Shown in pieces: positions 17,495 to 25,479 of a DNA stretch of 34,655 nucleotides. The position numbers and the translations under genes were made by a program. Source of the DNA: an uncultured Parabacteroides sp. (lineage in GTDB: Bacteria > Bacteroidota > Bacteroidia > Bacteroidales > Tannerellaceae). Every line of letters starts with the position of its first letter. The stretch's first letter is position 1. The stretch spans positions 1 through 34,655 of the forward strand of contig CALVFH010000015.1 of the NCBI GenBank assembly GCA_944326775.1. The letters run 5' to 3'. The notes beneath the pieces were generated by a model. It searched no databases, was not told where the DNA came from, and saw only the letters and a list, made by a program, of their open reading frames with translations.

Positions 17495-18241
17495 ATGGAA
17501 GAAAAAATGGTACTCCGTACGGAGGATTTGGTAAAAAAATATCGGACTCGTACCGTTGTCAATCATGTTTCAATTAATGTGAAACAAGGGGAGATTGTCG
17601 GTTTGTTGGGACCTAATGGAGCCGGGAAAACTACTACTTTTTATATGACGGTAGGACTGGTTACGCCGAATGAGGGAAGAATCTATCTCAATGATATGGA
17701 AATTACAAAGTTTCCGGTTTATAAGCGGGCGCGAAATGGTATTGGTTATTTAGCGCAGGAGGCTTCCATTTTTCGGAAAATGACCGTGGAAGATAATCTT
17801 CGTGCGGTATTGGAAATGACGGATACGACGAAAGAATATCAGAAAGAGAAGCTGGAAGGTCTGCTGGCTGAATTTGGCCTGAATAAAGTTCGTAAGAATT
17901 TGGGAGACCAACTGTCCGGCGGTGAACGTCGTCGTGCTGAGATTGCACGGTGTTTGGCCATTAATCCGAAGTTTATCATGCTTGATGAGCCTTTCGCCGG
18001 AGTTGACCCTATTGCCGTGCAGGATATCCAGACGATTGTAGCCCGTTTGAAACATAAGAATATCGGTATTCTGATTACCGACCATAATGTGTATGAGACA
18101 TTAAGTATTTGCGATCGCGCTTATTTGTTGTTCGAAGGGAAGGTTTTGTTTCAGGGAACGGCGGAACAGTTGGCAGAGAATGAAATCGTTCGCGAAAAAT
18201 ATTTGGGGAAAGATTTCATTCTCCGAAAAAAAGACTTGTAA
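17495..18241 (+). CDS. lptB: LPS export ABC transporter ATPase
   Basis: LptB powers extraction of lipopolysaccharide from the inner membrane with LptFG and its passage over the LptC/LptA bridge. Counting from the ATG at 17495 (248 residues), the protein has Walker A GPNGAGKT (39-46), a Q-loop in [21 protein letters not shown] (Gln88), the signature SGGERRR (141-147), Walker B IMLDEP (161-166) and the switch His197. The [11 protein letters not shown] string is specific to LptB. Another ATG at 17507 has a better-placed GGAAG and is an alternative start. The gene is divergent from mlaE and converges on the CPBP protease gene, leaving only two bases between the stops. Confidence 0.95.
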   Translation: MEEKMVLRTEDLVKKYRTRTVVNHVSINVKQGEIVGLLGPNGAGKTTTFYMTVGLVTPNEGRIYLNDMEITKFPVYKRARNGIGYLAQEASIFRKMTVEDNLRAVLEMTDTTKEYQKEKLEGLLAEFGLNKVRKNLGDQLSGGERRRAEIARCLAINPKFIMLDEPFAGVDPIAVQDIQTIVARLKHKNIGILITDHNVYETLSICDRAYLLFEGKVLFQGTAEQLAENEIVREKYLGKDFILRKKDL

Positions 18242-18243
18242 GG

Positions 18244-19149
18244 CTATTCTTTGAATTCTTCTGCCAGCAGCATTTTCAGGCGTTTGATGAACAGATAGAA
18301 CAGACCGAGGAATACCAGGCTCAGGATGATATAGGGAACCAGATTCGGCTCGCTGACTTCTCCGGTGATGAATTCGTTGTTGCGAAGGCTCGGAACAGAC
18401 ATGCCGAGAACGGCAATGGCGTTATTGGTGAAATGGGCCAAGACCGGGAGCCAGATGCAGCGACTCCAGTAAAGCAGATAGCCGAAATAGGCGCCTAACA
18501 ACATACGGGGTATGAATCCGTAGAATTGCAAATGGAAAGCGCTGAATAAAATGGCGGCAATCCAAATGGCCGCATGGTGGTTGAGCGGAAATCGGGATAG
18601 AATACGGCAAAGTGTCCCCCGAAAAAGCAACTCTTCCGTGATTCCGGCCGTTAAGGCAATAACAATGAGATTGCTGGCCAGCGGAAGGAATCCTCCTCCA
18701 TAGATGAGTAGATTGGTCAGTTTCGCACCGTTGTCTTCCTGTTGGCGCATCCAGTCTTCTATGGGTTTCATCCATTCCGGGAATTGCATTTGTTCGTTTA
18801 ATAACGCCGTGACTCCGATTGCCGGAGAAATCAGGAATATGCTGACGACGACTAACAGGTAGGGACGCGCTTGTTTTAAACTCCGTAGAGAAAGAAATTC
18901 TTTATAATTGTAGCTACACAAATAGGCGGTACCGAAGGCCGGGAACAGGAACGTGCCGCAGGCCGATAGGAATTGCAAAAGACGCATGGCATCGGGGTAG
19001 CTGGTCATTTGGGCCTGGAATCCGTAGATGAGCCAGAACAGGCTTAGGCCGATTAAAGATGAGAAAATGCTGCCGGCCAATACGAGCAGCAAAAGTACGA
19101 ATAGTTGTTTGCCTACAGACTGGGAGGCTAAAGATGCTTTTAAATACAT
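18244..19149 (-). CDS. CPBP family intramembrane metalloprotease
   Basis: The 301-residue protein has about seven or eight hydrophobic segments and the three conserved motifs of CPBP (CAAX-prenyl-protease/Abi) enzymes: TEELLFRG with EExxxR (Glu172, Glu173, Arg177), FSAFH (His206) and LAHFTNN (His239). Those residues bind the metal in the membrane. Bacterial members are mostly uncharacterised; some process peptides or give bacteriocin immunity, but a role here cannot be assigned. The start at 19147-19149 follows a minus-strand TATCTTTG element by about 24 bases. The gene ends in TAG two bases from the lptB stop, with no hairpin between, so converging transcripts must overlap. It is divergent from tig. 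Confidence 0.9.
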   Translation of the reverse strand: MYLKASLASQSVGKQLFVLLLLVLAGSIFSSLIGLSLFWLIYGFQAQMTSYPDAMRLLQFLSACGTFLFPAFGTAYLCSYNYKEFLSLRSLKQARPYLLVVVSIFLISPAIGVTALLNEQMQFPEWMKPIEDWMRQQEDNGAKLTNLLIYGGGFLPLASNLIVIALTAGITEELLFRGTLCRILSRFPLNHHAAIWIAAILFSAFHLQFYGFIPRMLLGAYFGYLLYWSRCIWLPVLAHFTNNAIAVLGMSVPSLRNNEFITGEVSEPNLVPYIILSLVFLGLFYLFIKRLKMLLAEEFKE

Positions 19150-19172
19150 ATAAAGATACTTTTTAGGTGGCC

Positions 19173-19180
19173 CAAAGATA
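19173..19180 (-). promoter_or_regulatory. -7 element of the CPBP protease gene
   Basis: TATCTTTG on the minus strand fits TAnnTTTG and is 24 bases upstream of the start codon. A convincing -33 element is lacking. Confidence 0.45.
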
Positions 19181-19239
19181 TGTTTTTTTCTTGAGAAGAT
19201 AGATATTCAGACCGTAGATACAACAATTTAGGAAAACAA

Positions 19240-19271
19240 TTTGCGAGATTAAAAGAATAAATCTAATTTTG
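19240..19271 (+). promoter_or_regulatory. tig promoter
   Basis: TTTG at 19240-19243, a 20-base spacer and TAATTTTG at 19264-19271 match the Bacteroidota promoter consensus fully. Transcription should begin near 19278, so the whole tandem repeat at 19281-19332 would lie in the leader RNA. Confidence 0.8.
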
Positions 19272-19280
19272 CAACCTAAA

Positions 19281-19332
19281 AATTGAGATATAATCATTAA
19301 TTGAGATATAATCATTAATTAAATAAATCATT
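19281..19332 (+). repeat. Tandem 18-base repeat in the tig leader
   Basis: Two identical 18-base units (AATTGAGATATAATCATT) occupy 19281-19298 and 19299-19316. A shorter, imperfect third unit of 16 bases follows at 19317-19332. The block fills nearly all of the predicted leader between transcription start and the tig ATG. Confidence 0.9.
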
Positions 19333-19336
19333 CAGA

Positions 19337-20689
19337 ATGAACGTTTCTCTTATTAACAACGATGCTGTGCGCGGTGTCGTGAAGTTAGAAATAGTGAAAG
19401 CTGACTATGCAGATAGCGTAGAAAAAAGCTTGCGCAATTATCGCCGGAAGGCGAATATGCCGGGATTTCGTAAAGGTATGATTCCGATGAATCTGATTAA
19501 GAAAATGTATGGCAAACATGCGTTGGTGGAAGAAGTTAACAAACTGATTTCTGACAATTTGTTCAAGTACATTCATGATAATAACCTGCATATTTTGGGT
19601 GAACCGCTGCCAAGCGAACAACAGCCCGAGATTGATTTCGATACGCAGGAAAATTTTGAATTTGATTTTGATGTAGCGTTTGCTCCGGTAATCAACATCA
19701 ATTTGAACAAGGATGATAAGATGACTTATTATCAGGTTGATGTGGATGAAGATATGCTGAACAAACAAATCGAATCTTATACAAATAACTTCGGTACTTA
19801 TGAAGATGTAGAAGAAGTTGGTGAGAAAGATTTGGTTAAAGGCCGGATTGCCGAATTGGAAAATGGCGCTCCGAAAGAAGGTGGCATCGTAGTTGAAAAT
19901 GCCGTCTTGATGCCGATGTATATCAAGAACGAAGAAGAAAAGAATAAATTTATTGGCGGCAAGAAGAACTCGGTGATTGTTTTCAATCCGAATAAAGCTT
20001 TTGAAGGGGCTGAGGCAGAAATCGCTTCTTTGCTGAAGATCGAGAAAGATAAGGTAGCTGAGAAAACCGGAGATTTCAGCTTCGAAATCCAGACAGTTTC
20101 TCATCACAAACCGGCTGAAGTTAATCAGGATTTGTTTGATAAAGTCTTCGGCGAAGGAGTTGTTACCAGCGAAGAAGAATTTAAAGATAAAATTCGTGAG
20201 GCTTTGACAGAACAATTCACTCCGCAGAGTGATTATAAGTTCTTGACAGATGCTCGTGATATCCTGGTTGAAAAAGCAGGGGAATTGCATTTTGCGGATG
20301 ATATCCTGAAACGTTGGTTGGTTGCCGCTAACGAGCGTAATACCAAAGAAAAGGTAGAAGAAGATTATCCTACCATTATTAAGGATTTAACTTATCATCT
20401 GATTAAGGATGCTTTGGTAAAAGCCAATAATCTGAAGGTAGAAGATGCCGATCTGGAAAACTTTGCAAAGCGTGTGGCTAAAGCTCAGTTTGCTCAGTAT
20501 GGTATGCTTTCTGTTCCGGAAGATGTTTTGAACAACTATGCGAAGGAAATGCTGAAGAACAAGCAGTCTTTGCAGAGCATTGTGGACCGTGCTATTGAAG
20601 AAAAACTTGCTGCATGGTTGAAAGAGCAGGTTGACTTGGATGTGAAGGTTGTATCTGCTGATGAATTTGCCAAACTCTTTGAAGAGTAA
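19337..20689 (+). CDS. tig: Trigger factor
   Basis: This 450-residue ribosome-associated chaperone binds nascent chains at the exit tunnel. The ribosome-docking signature is present as PGFRKGMIP (42-50; GFRKG 43-47), within the N-terminal domain (about 1-140). The middle region (about 150-245) corresponds to the FKBP-like domain but is strongly diverged, so prolyl isomerase activity is doubtful. The C-terminal helical arms (about 260-445) are rich in charged residues, as usual. It is transcribed from a consensus promoter with an unusual repeated leader, and lies upstream of clpP and clpX, an order common in bacteria. No clear terminator follows it, so some read-through into clpP is possible even though clpP has its own promoter. 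Confidence 0.95.
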   Translation: MNVSLINNDAVRGVVKLEIVKADYADSVEKSLRNYRRKANMPGFRKGMIPMNLIKKMYGKHALVEEVNKLISDNLFKYIHDNNLHILGEPLPSEQQPEIDFDTQENFEFDFDVAFAPVININLNKDDKMTYYQVDVDEDMLNKQIESYTNNFGTYEDVEEVGEKDLVKGRIAELENGAPKEGGIVVENAVLMPMYIKNEEEKNKFIGGKKNSVIVFNPNKAFEGAEAEIASLLKIEKDKVAEKTGDFSFEIQTVSHHKPAEVNQDLFDKVFGEGVVTSEEEFKDKIREALTEQFTPQSDYKFLTDARDILVEKAGELHFADDILKRWLVAANERNTKEKVEEDYPTIIKDLTYHLIKDALVKANNLKVEDADLENFAKRVAKAQFAQYGMLSVPEDVLNNYAKEMLKNKQSLQSIVDRAIEEKLAAWLKEQVDLDVKVVSADEFAKLFEE

Positions 20690-20722
20690 GAAGTGAGGTC
20701 GGTTTACGGCCGCATCTATCAT

Positions 20723-20835
20723 AAAAGGGATTTCTTCTCATAAAAATCTCTTAGCGGACAAAAATAAGTTGTAGGATATAAGATTTTATTTATAACTTTG
20801 TTTATCCGTTGAGCGAAAGAGGAGGAATCCCTTTT
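20723..20835. repeat. Imperfect inverted repeat bracketing the clpP promoter
   Basis: The arms at 20723-20739 and 20819-20835 match at 15 of 17 positions as an inverted repeat, and both mismatches can be G-U pairs in RNA. The 79-base interval contains the clpP promoter. In a tig read-through transcript the arms could pair; in the clpP transcript only the right arm is present. Confidence 0.55.
20769..20800 (+). promoter_or_regulatory. clpP promoter
   Basis: A TTG at 20769-20771, a 21-base spacer and TAACTTTG at 20793-20800 fit the Bacteroidota promoter. The leader would be about 60 bases. I see no heat-shock operator such as CIRCE. Confidence 0.65.
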
Positions 20836-20866
20836 TGTCTCCCCTTTTAATTAAATAACAAAAACT

Positions 20867-21535
20867 ATGAACGATTTTAGAAACTATGCAACCAAGCATC
20901 TGGGTATGAGTGGTACGGCGTTGGATAGCTATATGAATATTACCAGTAGCTATATTTCGCCGACGATTATCGAAGAACGTCAGTTGAATGTAGCCCAGAT
21001 GGATGTTTTTTCCCGTTTGATGATGGACCGCATCATCTTTTTAGGAACGCAAATAGACGATTATACGGCAAATGTGATACAGGCTCAGTTATTGTATCTG
21101 GATTCAAGTGACCCGGGTAAGGATATTTCTATTTATATTAATTCTCCGGGCGGATCTGTTTATGCAGGTTATGGTATTTATGACACGATGCAGTTTATAG
21201 GTTCGGATGTTTCGACGATCTGTACCGGTATTGCGGCTTCGATGGCATCCGTCTTGTTGGTTGCCGGAACAAAAGGAAAACGTTTTGCATTGACTCATTC
21301 GAGGGTGATGATTCATCAGCCGCTCGGAGGTGTACAAGGTCAGGCTTCAGATATTGAAATTTCGGCACGTGAAATTTTGAAAGTGAGAAAAGAATTATAT
21401 ACGATCATTTCCGAACACTCAGGTAAGCCGTTTGATGATGTGGCACGTGATAGTGACCGTGATTATTGGATGACGGCTGCCGAGGCAAAAGACTACGGTA
21501 TGATTGATGATATTTTAACCCGTAATAAAAAATAA
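20867..21535 (+). CDS. clpP: ATP-dependent Clp protease proteolytic subunit
   Basis: ClpP forms the fourteen-subunit serine protease chamber that degrades proteins fed by ClpX. The 222-residue protein has the catalytic triad Ser125 (GIAASMAS), His150 (SRVMIHQP) and Asp199 (RDSDRDYW), with the spacing of known ClpPs. The N-terminus is about 25-30 residues longer than the mature E. coli form and probably includes a propeptide that is removed. The handle segment [18 protein letters not shown] is intact. It is followed 13 bases later by clpX and preceded by its own promoter, so clpP-clpX is likely one unit, possibly extended into recQ. Confidence 0.97.
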   Translation: MNDFRNYATKHLGMSGTALDSYMNITSSYISPTIIEERQLNVAQMDVFSRLMMDRIIFLGTQIDDYTANVIQAQLLYLDSSDPGKDISIYINSPGGSVYAGYGIYDTMQFIGSDVSTICTGIAASMASVLLVAGTKGKRFALTHSRVMIHQPLGGVQGQASDIEISAREILKVRKELYTIISEHSGKPFDDVARDSDRDYWMTAAEAKDYGMIDDILTRNKK

Positions 21536-21548
21536 GAGAAGAGTATAT

Positions 21549-22778
21549 ATGGCCAAAATAGGCGATACGTGTACGTTTTGCGGGCGTAGCCGGCGGGAAG
21601 TTGACTTGATGATCAATGGCATTTCGGGAGCGATATGCAATGATTGTGCCCGCCAGGCATATGAGATAGTAAAAGAACAGATGAAGCATCAGAAGTCCAG
21701 CTTTGAGATGGACCGGTCTGAATTGCCGAAGCCGGAAGATATTAAGGCTTTCTTGGATCAGTATATTATCGGTCAGGATGATGCTAAACGTTATTTATCT
21801 GTTTCCGTTTACAATCATTATAAGCGTTTGTTGCAGGAGAAGACATCGGACGATGTGGAGATAGAGAAATCTAATATTATCATGGTGGGTACAACCGGTA
21901 CGGGTAAGACACTGATGGCCCGGACCATTGCCAAATTGCTCCATGTCCCGTTTGCGATTGTTGATGCAACGGTGCTGACACAAGCAGGTTATGTGGGAGA
22001 AGATATAGAAAGCATCTTGACACGTTTGCTTCAGGCTGCGGATTATGATGTAGATGCAGCCGAGCGTGGCATTGTTTTTATCGATGAAATAGATAAAATA
22101 GCCCGAAAAGGCGACAATCCTTCGATTACGCGAGATGTTAGCGGAGAAGGTGTACAGCAGGGATTGTTGAAACTGTTGGAGGGTTCTGTCGTGAATGTGC
22201 CGCCTCAGGGTGGGCGTAAGCATCCGGAACAGAAGATGATTCCAGTGGATACAAAGAATATCTTGTTTATTTGCGGTGGCGCTTTCGATGGAATAGAGAA
22301 AAAGATCGCCCAGCGTCTGAATACGCGTGTGGTTGGTTATGCTGCAGCTAAAGACACCGCCCAAGTAGATAAGAACAATCTTTTGAAATACATAACTCCG
22401 GCAGATTTGAAGTCCTTTGGATTGATTCCCGAGATTATAGGTCGTTTGCCTATATTGACTTATCTCAATCCGCTCGACCGGACGGCCTTGCGCCGAATTC
22501 TGACGGAACCGAAGAATTCCATTATCAAGCAATACGTAAAGTTGTTTGCCATGGATGGAATTGAATTGTCGTTCGATGAGGATGTATTTGAATTTATTGT
22601 GGATAAAGCATTGGAATTCAAATTGGGTGCACGTGGATTGCGTTCGATTGTCGAAGCAATCATGATGGACGCCATGTTTACGATGCCTACTACGGGTGAA
22701 AAGACTCTCCATGTAACTCTGGCATACGCTAAAGAGCAATTCGAAAAAGCAGATGTAAATCGTTTGCAAGTATCATAA
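21549..22778 (+). CDS. clpX: ATP-dependent Clp protease ATP-binding subunit ClpX
   Basis: ClpX is the AAA+ unfoldase that recognises substrates and threads them into ClpP. The 409-residue protein has the N-terminal four-cysteine zinc domain (Cys8, 11, 30, 33), Walker A GTTGTGKT (114-121), the pore loop GYVGED (147-152), Walker B VFIDEID (176-182) and the sensor-2 stretch LGARGLRS. The loop that docks on ClpP, normally IGF, reads VGY here (262-264) and is a few residues shorter than in E. coli. The start at 21549 follows a GAGAAGAG ribosome site 13 bases after clpP. RecQ follows 37 bases later with no visible promoter or terminator between. Confidence 0.97.
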   Translation: MAKIGDTCTFCGRSRREVDLMINGISGAICNDCARQAYEIVKEQMKHQKSSFEMDRSELPKPEDIKAFLDQYIIGQDDAKRYLSVSVYNHYKRLLQEKTSDDVEIEKSNIIMVGTTGTGKTLMARTIAKLLHVPFAIVDATVLTQAGYVGEDIESILTRLLQAADYDVDAAERGIVFIDEIDKIARKGDNPSITRDVSGEGVQQGLLKLLEGSVVNVPPQGGRKHPEQKMIPVDTKNILFICGGAFDGIEKKIAQRLNTRVVGYAAAKDTAQVDKNNLLKYITPADLKSFGLIPEIIGRLPILTYLNPLDRTALRRILTEPKNSIIKQYVKLFAMDGIELSFDEDVFEFIVDKALEFKLGARGLRSIVEAIMMDAMFTMPTTGEKTLHVTLAYAKEQFEKADVNRLQVS

Positions 22779-22815
22779 AGATGTAAACCTATTTTCTTAA
22801 TATTTTAATACTAGT

Positions 22816-24996
22816 ATGGCAAAGAAGGATTATTTGACAGAGGAGCTCAAAAAGCATTTTGGTTTTGACACTTTTAAGGGGAATCAGAAGGCAATTATAG
22901 AAAATGTGTTGGCAGGAAATGATACCTTTGTTTTGATGCCGACCGGTGGTGGTAAGTCGTTGTGTTATCAGTTGCCCTCTTTATTGATGGAGGGAACAGC
23001 TATTGTCATATCTCCTCTTATCGCGTTAATGAAAAACCAAGTGGATGCCATGCGGAATTTTAGCGAGGAAGACGGGGTCGCTCATTTTATCAATTCGTCG
23101 CTGAACAAATCGGCGATAGATCAGGTAAAGGAGGATATTTTGTCTGGGCGGACTAAATTGTTGTATGTTGCTCCGGAATCATTGACAAAAGAGGAAAATG
23201 TCGAATTCCTTCGTCAGGTGAAGATTTCGTTTTATGCTGTGGATGAGGCTCACTGTATTTCGGAATGGGGACATGATTTCCGACCGGAATATCGCCGGAT
23301 ACGCCCGATTATCAATGAAATCGGGAAACGGCCTCTTATCGCCCTGACGGCTACAGCTACTCCCAAGGTGCAGCACGATATCCAGAAGAATCTGGGCATG
23401 ATCGATGCTGTCGTTTTCAAATCATCCTTCAACCGGCCAAATTTGTATTATGAAGTCCGTCCTAAAACCAATAACATCGATCGGGATATTATCAAGTTTA
23501 TTAAAGCCAATGAAGGCAAGTCTGGTATTATTTATTGCTTGAGCCGGAAAAAAGTAGAAGAGTTTGCTGATATTTTAAAGGCAAACGGTATTAAGGCGTT
23601 ACCCTACCATGCCGGTATGGATTCACAAATGCGTTCGGCCAATCAGGATGCTTTTCTAATGGAAAAGGTGGATGTGATTGTGGCGACAATAGCGTTTGGT
23701 ATGGGTATTGATAAACCGGATGTTCGGTATGTGATCCATTATGATATTCCCAAAAGTCTGGAGGGATATTATCAGGAAACAGGCCGTGCAGGACGAGATG
23801 GCGGCGAGGGGCATTGTATTGCTTTTTATGCGTATAAAGATTTGCAGAAGCTGGAAAAATTCATGCAAGGAAAACCGGTAGCCGAACAGGAAATAGGAAA
23901 ACAGTTGCTACTTGAAACAGCAGCGTATGCCGAAACATCGGTTTGCAGAAGGAAAGTGCTACTTCATTATTTTGGTGAAGAATATACAGAAGATAATTGT
24001 GGTAGTTGTGATAATTGTTTGAATCCTAAAAAGCAAGTGGAAGCGAAAGAACTATTAAGTGCGGTACTGGAAGTTGTCAGTACGTTAAAAGAAAAATTTA
24101 AAACAGATTATATTGTCAATATGCTTGTCGGTAATGAAACGTCTGAGATTCAATCGTTCAAGCATAATGAACTGGAGATTTTCGGATCGGGTCAGGATGA
24201 GGATGAAAAGACTTGGAATGCCGTTATCCGTCAGGCGTTGATTGCCGGTTATCTGATGAAAGATATTGAGAACTACGGTTTGTTGAAAATCACTCCGAAA
24301 GGAAAAGATTTCATGAAGAAACCCGTATCTTTCAAGATTACAGAAGATAACGAATTTGATGAAGAAGAGGAGGAAGCTCCTGTTCGCGGCGGGGCCTCGT
24401 GTGCCGTTGACCCGGTTTTATATTCGATGATGAAAGATTTGCGGAAGAAAGTTTCCAAACATTTGGGCGTTCCTCCATTTGTGATTTTCCAGGATCCGTC
24501 GCTGGAAGCGATGGCAACAACCTATCCGGTGACGCTTGAGGAGTTGCAGAATATCCCGGGCGTAGGGGCAGGCAAAGCCAAGCGTTATGGCAAGGAATTC
24601 GTCGAATTGATCAAGCGGCATGTAGAAGAAAATGAGATTGAGCGTCCGGAAGATTTGCGTGTCCGCACGGTAGCCAACAAGTCGAAGCTGAAGGTATGGA
24701 TCGTGCAAAGCATCGACCGTAAGGTGGCGCTCGATGACATCGCCATGACGAAAGGTCTGGAATTCCCGGAATTGCTCGATGAGATTGAAGCGATTGTTTA
24801 CTCGGGAACGCGGATCAACATCGATTATTTCCTGAATGATGTCATGGACGAGGACCATATCCAGGATATCTATGAATATTTCAAGGATTCGGAAACGGAT
24901 GATTTGGAAGAAGCTATCGAAGAATTGGGTGGTGATTATACGGAAGAAGAGATTCGTCTTGTCCGTATCAAATTCCTTTCTGAAATGGCGAATTAA
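22816..24996 (+). CDS. recQ: ATP-dependent DNA helicase RecQ
   Basis: The 726-residue 3'-5' helicase acts in recombination and fork repair. It has motif I TGGGKS (43-48), the DEAH box (143-146) followed by CISEWGHDFRPEYR (the aromatic-rich loop), QETGRAGRDG (motif VI), a zinc site (Cys377, 395, 398, 401), a winged-helix region (about 410-515), an HRDC domain (about 530-605, IPGVGAGKAKRYG) and an extra C-terminal helical domain (about 620-726) resembling the HTH_40 extension. It is about 120 residues longer than E. coli RecQ because of this last domain, a form seen often in this phylum. It lies 37 bases after clpX and ends before a hairpin terminator. Confidence 0.96.
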   Translation: MAKKDYLTEELKKHFGFDTFKGNQKAIIENVLAGNDTFVLMPTGGGKSLCYQLPSLLMEGTAIVISPLIALMKNQVDAMRNFSEEDGVAHFINSSLNKSAIDQVKEDILSGRTKLLYVAPESLTKEENVEFLRQVKISFYAVDEAHCISEWGHDFRPEYRRIRPIINEIGKRPLIALTATATPKVQHDIQKNLGMIDAVVFKSSFNRPNLYYEVRPKTNNIDRDIIKFIKANEGKSGIIYCLSRKKVEEFADILKANGIKALPYHAGMDSQMRSANQDAFLMEKVDVIVATIAFGMGIDKPDVRYVIHYDIPKSLEGYYQETGRAGRDGGEGHCIAFYAYKDLQKLEKFMQGKPVAEQEIGKQLLLETAAYAETSVCRRKVLLHYFGEEYTEDNCGSCDNCLNPKKQVEAKELLSAVLEVVSTLKEKFKTDYIVNMLVGNETSEIQSFKHNELEIFGSGQDEDEKTWNAVIRQALIAGYLMKDIENYGLLKITPKGKDFMKKPVSFKITEDNEFDEEEEEAPVRGGASCAVDPVLYSMMKDLRKKVSKHLGVPPFVIFQDPSLEAMATTYPVTLEELQNIPGVGAGKAKRYGKEFVELIKRHVEENEIERPEDLRVRTVANKSKLKVWIVQSIDRKVALDDIAMTKGLEFPELLDEIEAIVYSGTRINIDYFLNDVMDEDHIQDIYEYFKDSETDDLEEAIEELGGDYTEEEIRLVRIKFLSEMAN

Positions 24997-25044
24997 AAAA
25001 TAAACGGCATCGTTTTGAGGCGGTGCGTCAGATATATTGGATGG

Positions 25045-25085
25045 AATCCGAATGGCTTGCTTTTTTAGCCGTTCGGATTTTTATT
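25045..25085 (+). terminator. recQ terminator
   Basis: Thirteen-base arms at 25045-25057 and 25067-25079 pair with one G-U wobble and a nine-base loop, followed by a T-rich run. It lies about 50 bases after the recQ stop. Confidence 0.85.
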
Positions 25086-25114
25086 TATAAGTCCCCTATA
25101 GGAAGAAATCCGGT

Positions 25115-25338
25115 AAACGACCGTTTTTGTGGCAAAGCGAGGTCGCAACGTCTGAAAAACGACTGTTTTTTGAGCAAAGCGAGCTCGCAACGCCTTAGCA
25201 ACACCGTTTCTGATGCAAAGCGAGGTCGCAATGCCTGAAAAACGACCGTTTTTTGAGCAAAGCGAGGTCGCTGCGCCTTAGCAACACCGTTTTTGACGCA
25301 AAGCGAGGTCGCAATGCTTTAGCAACACCGTTTCTAAC
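25115..25338. repeat. Intergenic tandem repeat, five units of 41-42 bases in two alternating types
   Basis: Units start at 25132, 25174, 25215, 25257 and 25298, each opening with GCAAAGCGAG-TCGC. The first half is shared; the second half is of type A (CTGAAAAACGAC-GTTTTTTGA, 42 bases) or type B (CTTAGCAACACCGTTTCTGA, 41 bases). The order is A, B, A, B, B, and a partial type A tail precedes it at 25115-25131. Each unit contains a near-palindrome GCGAGGTCGC (perfect in the second unit), and type A adds AAAACGACCGTTTT. There are no spacers, so it is not a CRISPR array. Function unknown. Confidence 0.9.
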
Positions 25339-25415
25339 CCTCAATAAAATTTTTAAAAAACACTAATTTGCCGTAGAGTGATACGAATCTTGCCTGCTCT
25401 CCGTTAGATTAATGT

Positions 25416-25423
25416 TATTTTTG
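25416..25423 (+). promoter_or_regulatory. -7 element of the PPIase-SurA-OstA operon
   Basis: TATTTTTG fits TAnnTTTG, 56 bases before the first ATG of the operon. The nearest TTG (25390-25392) is 23 bases upstream, slightly longer than the ideal spacing. Confidence 0.55.
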
Positions 25424-25479
25424 TGTGGTCATTGAGATTTGCTGATCGGAGATGACTTGAATTTTTAAATGATAGATAG

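Larger units (their letters stand above)
24997..25479. other. 483-base gene-free stretch between recQ and the PPIase operon
   Basis: It holds, in order, the recQ terminator, a five-copy tandem repeat and the promoter of the next operon. A 71-codon open frame (25023-25238) runs across the terminator and the repeats; it is not credible as a gene because the repeat period (41/42) breaks the frame and its composition follows the repeat. Confidence 0.8.

Noticed and set aside
19281..19332. Integration site or insertion-sequence target duplication
   Set aside because: The copies are directly tandem with nothing between them, and no integrase or transposase is near.
21795..22769. 324-codon antisense frame opposite clpX
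   Set aside because: clpX is complete and conserved; the antisense product is low-quality sequence rich in Ile, His and Phe, typical of a shadow frame.
25023..25238. 71-codon open frame after recQ
   Set aside because: It crosses the recQ terminator and the tandem repeat; the 41/42-base period shifts frame between units, so the repeat is not evolving as protein.
25115..25338. CRISPR array
   Set aside because: Units are directly contiguous, with no unique spacers, and no cas genes are in the window.
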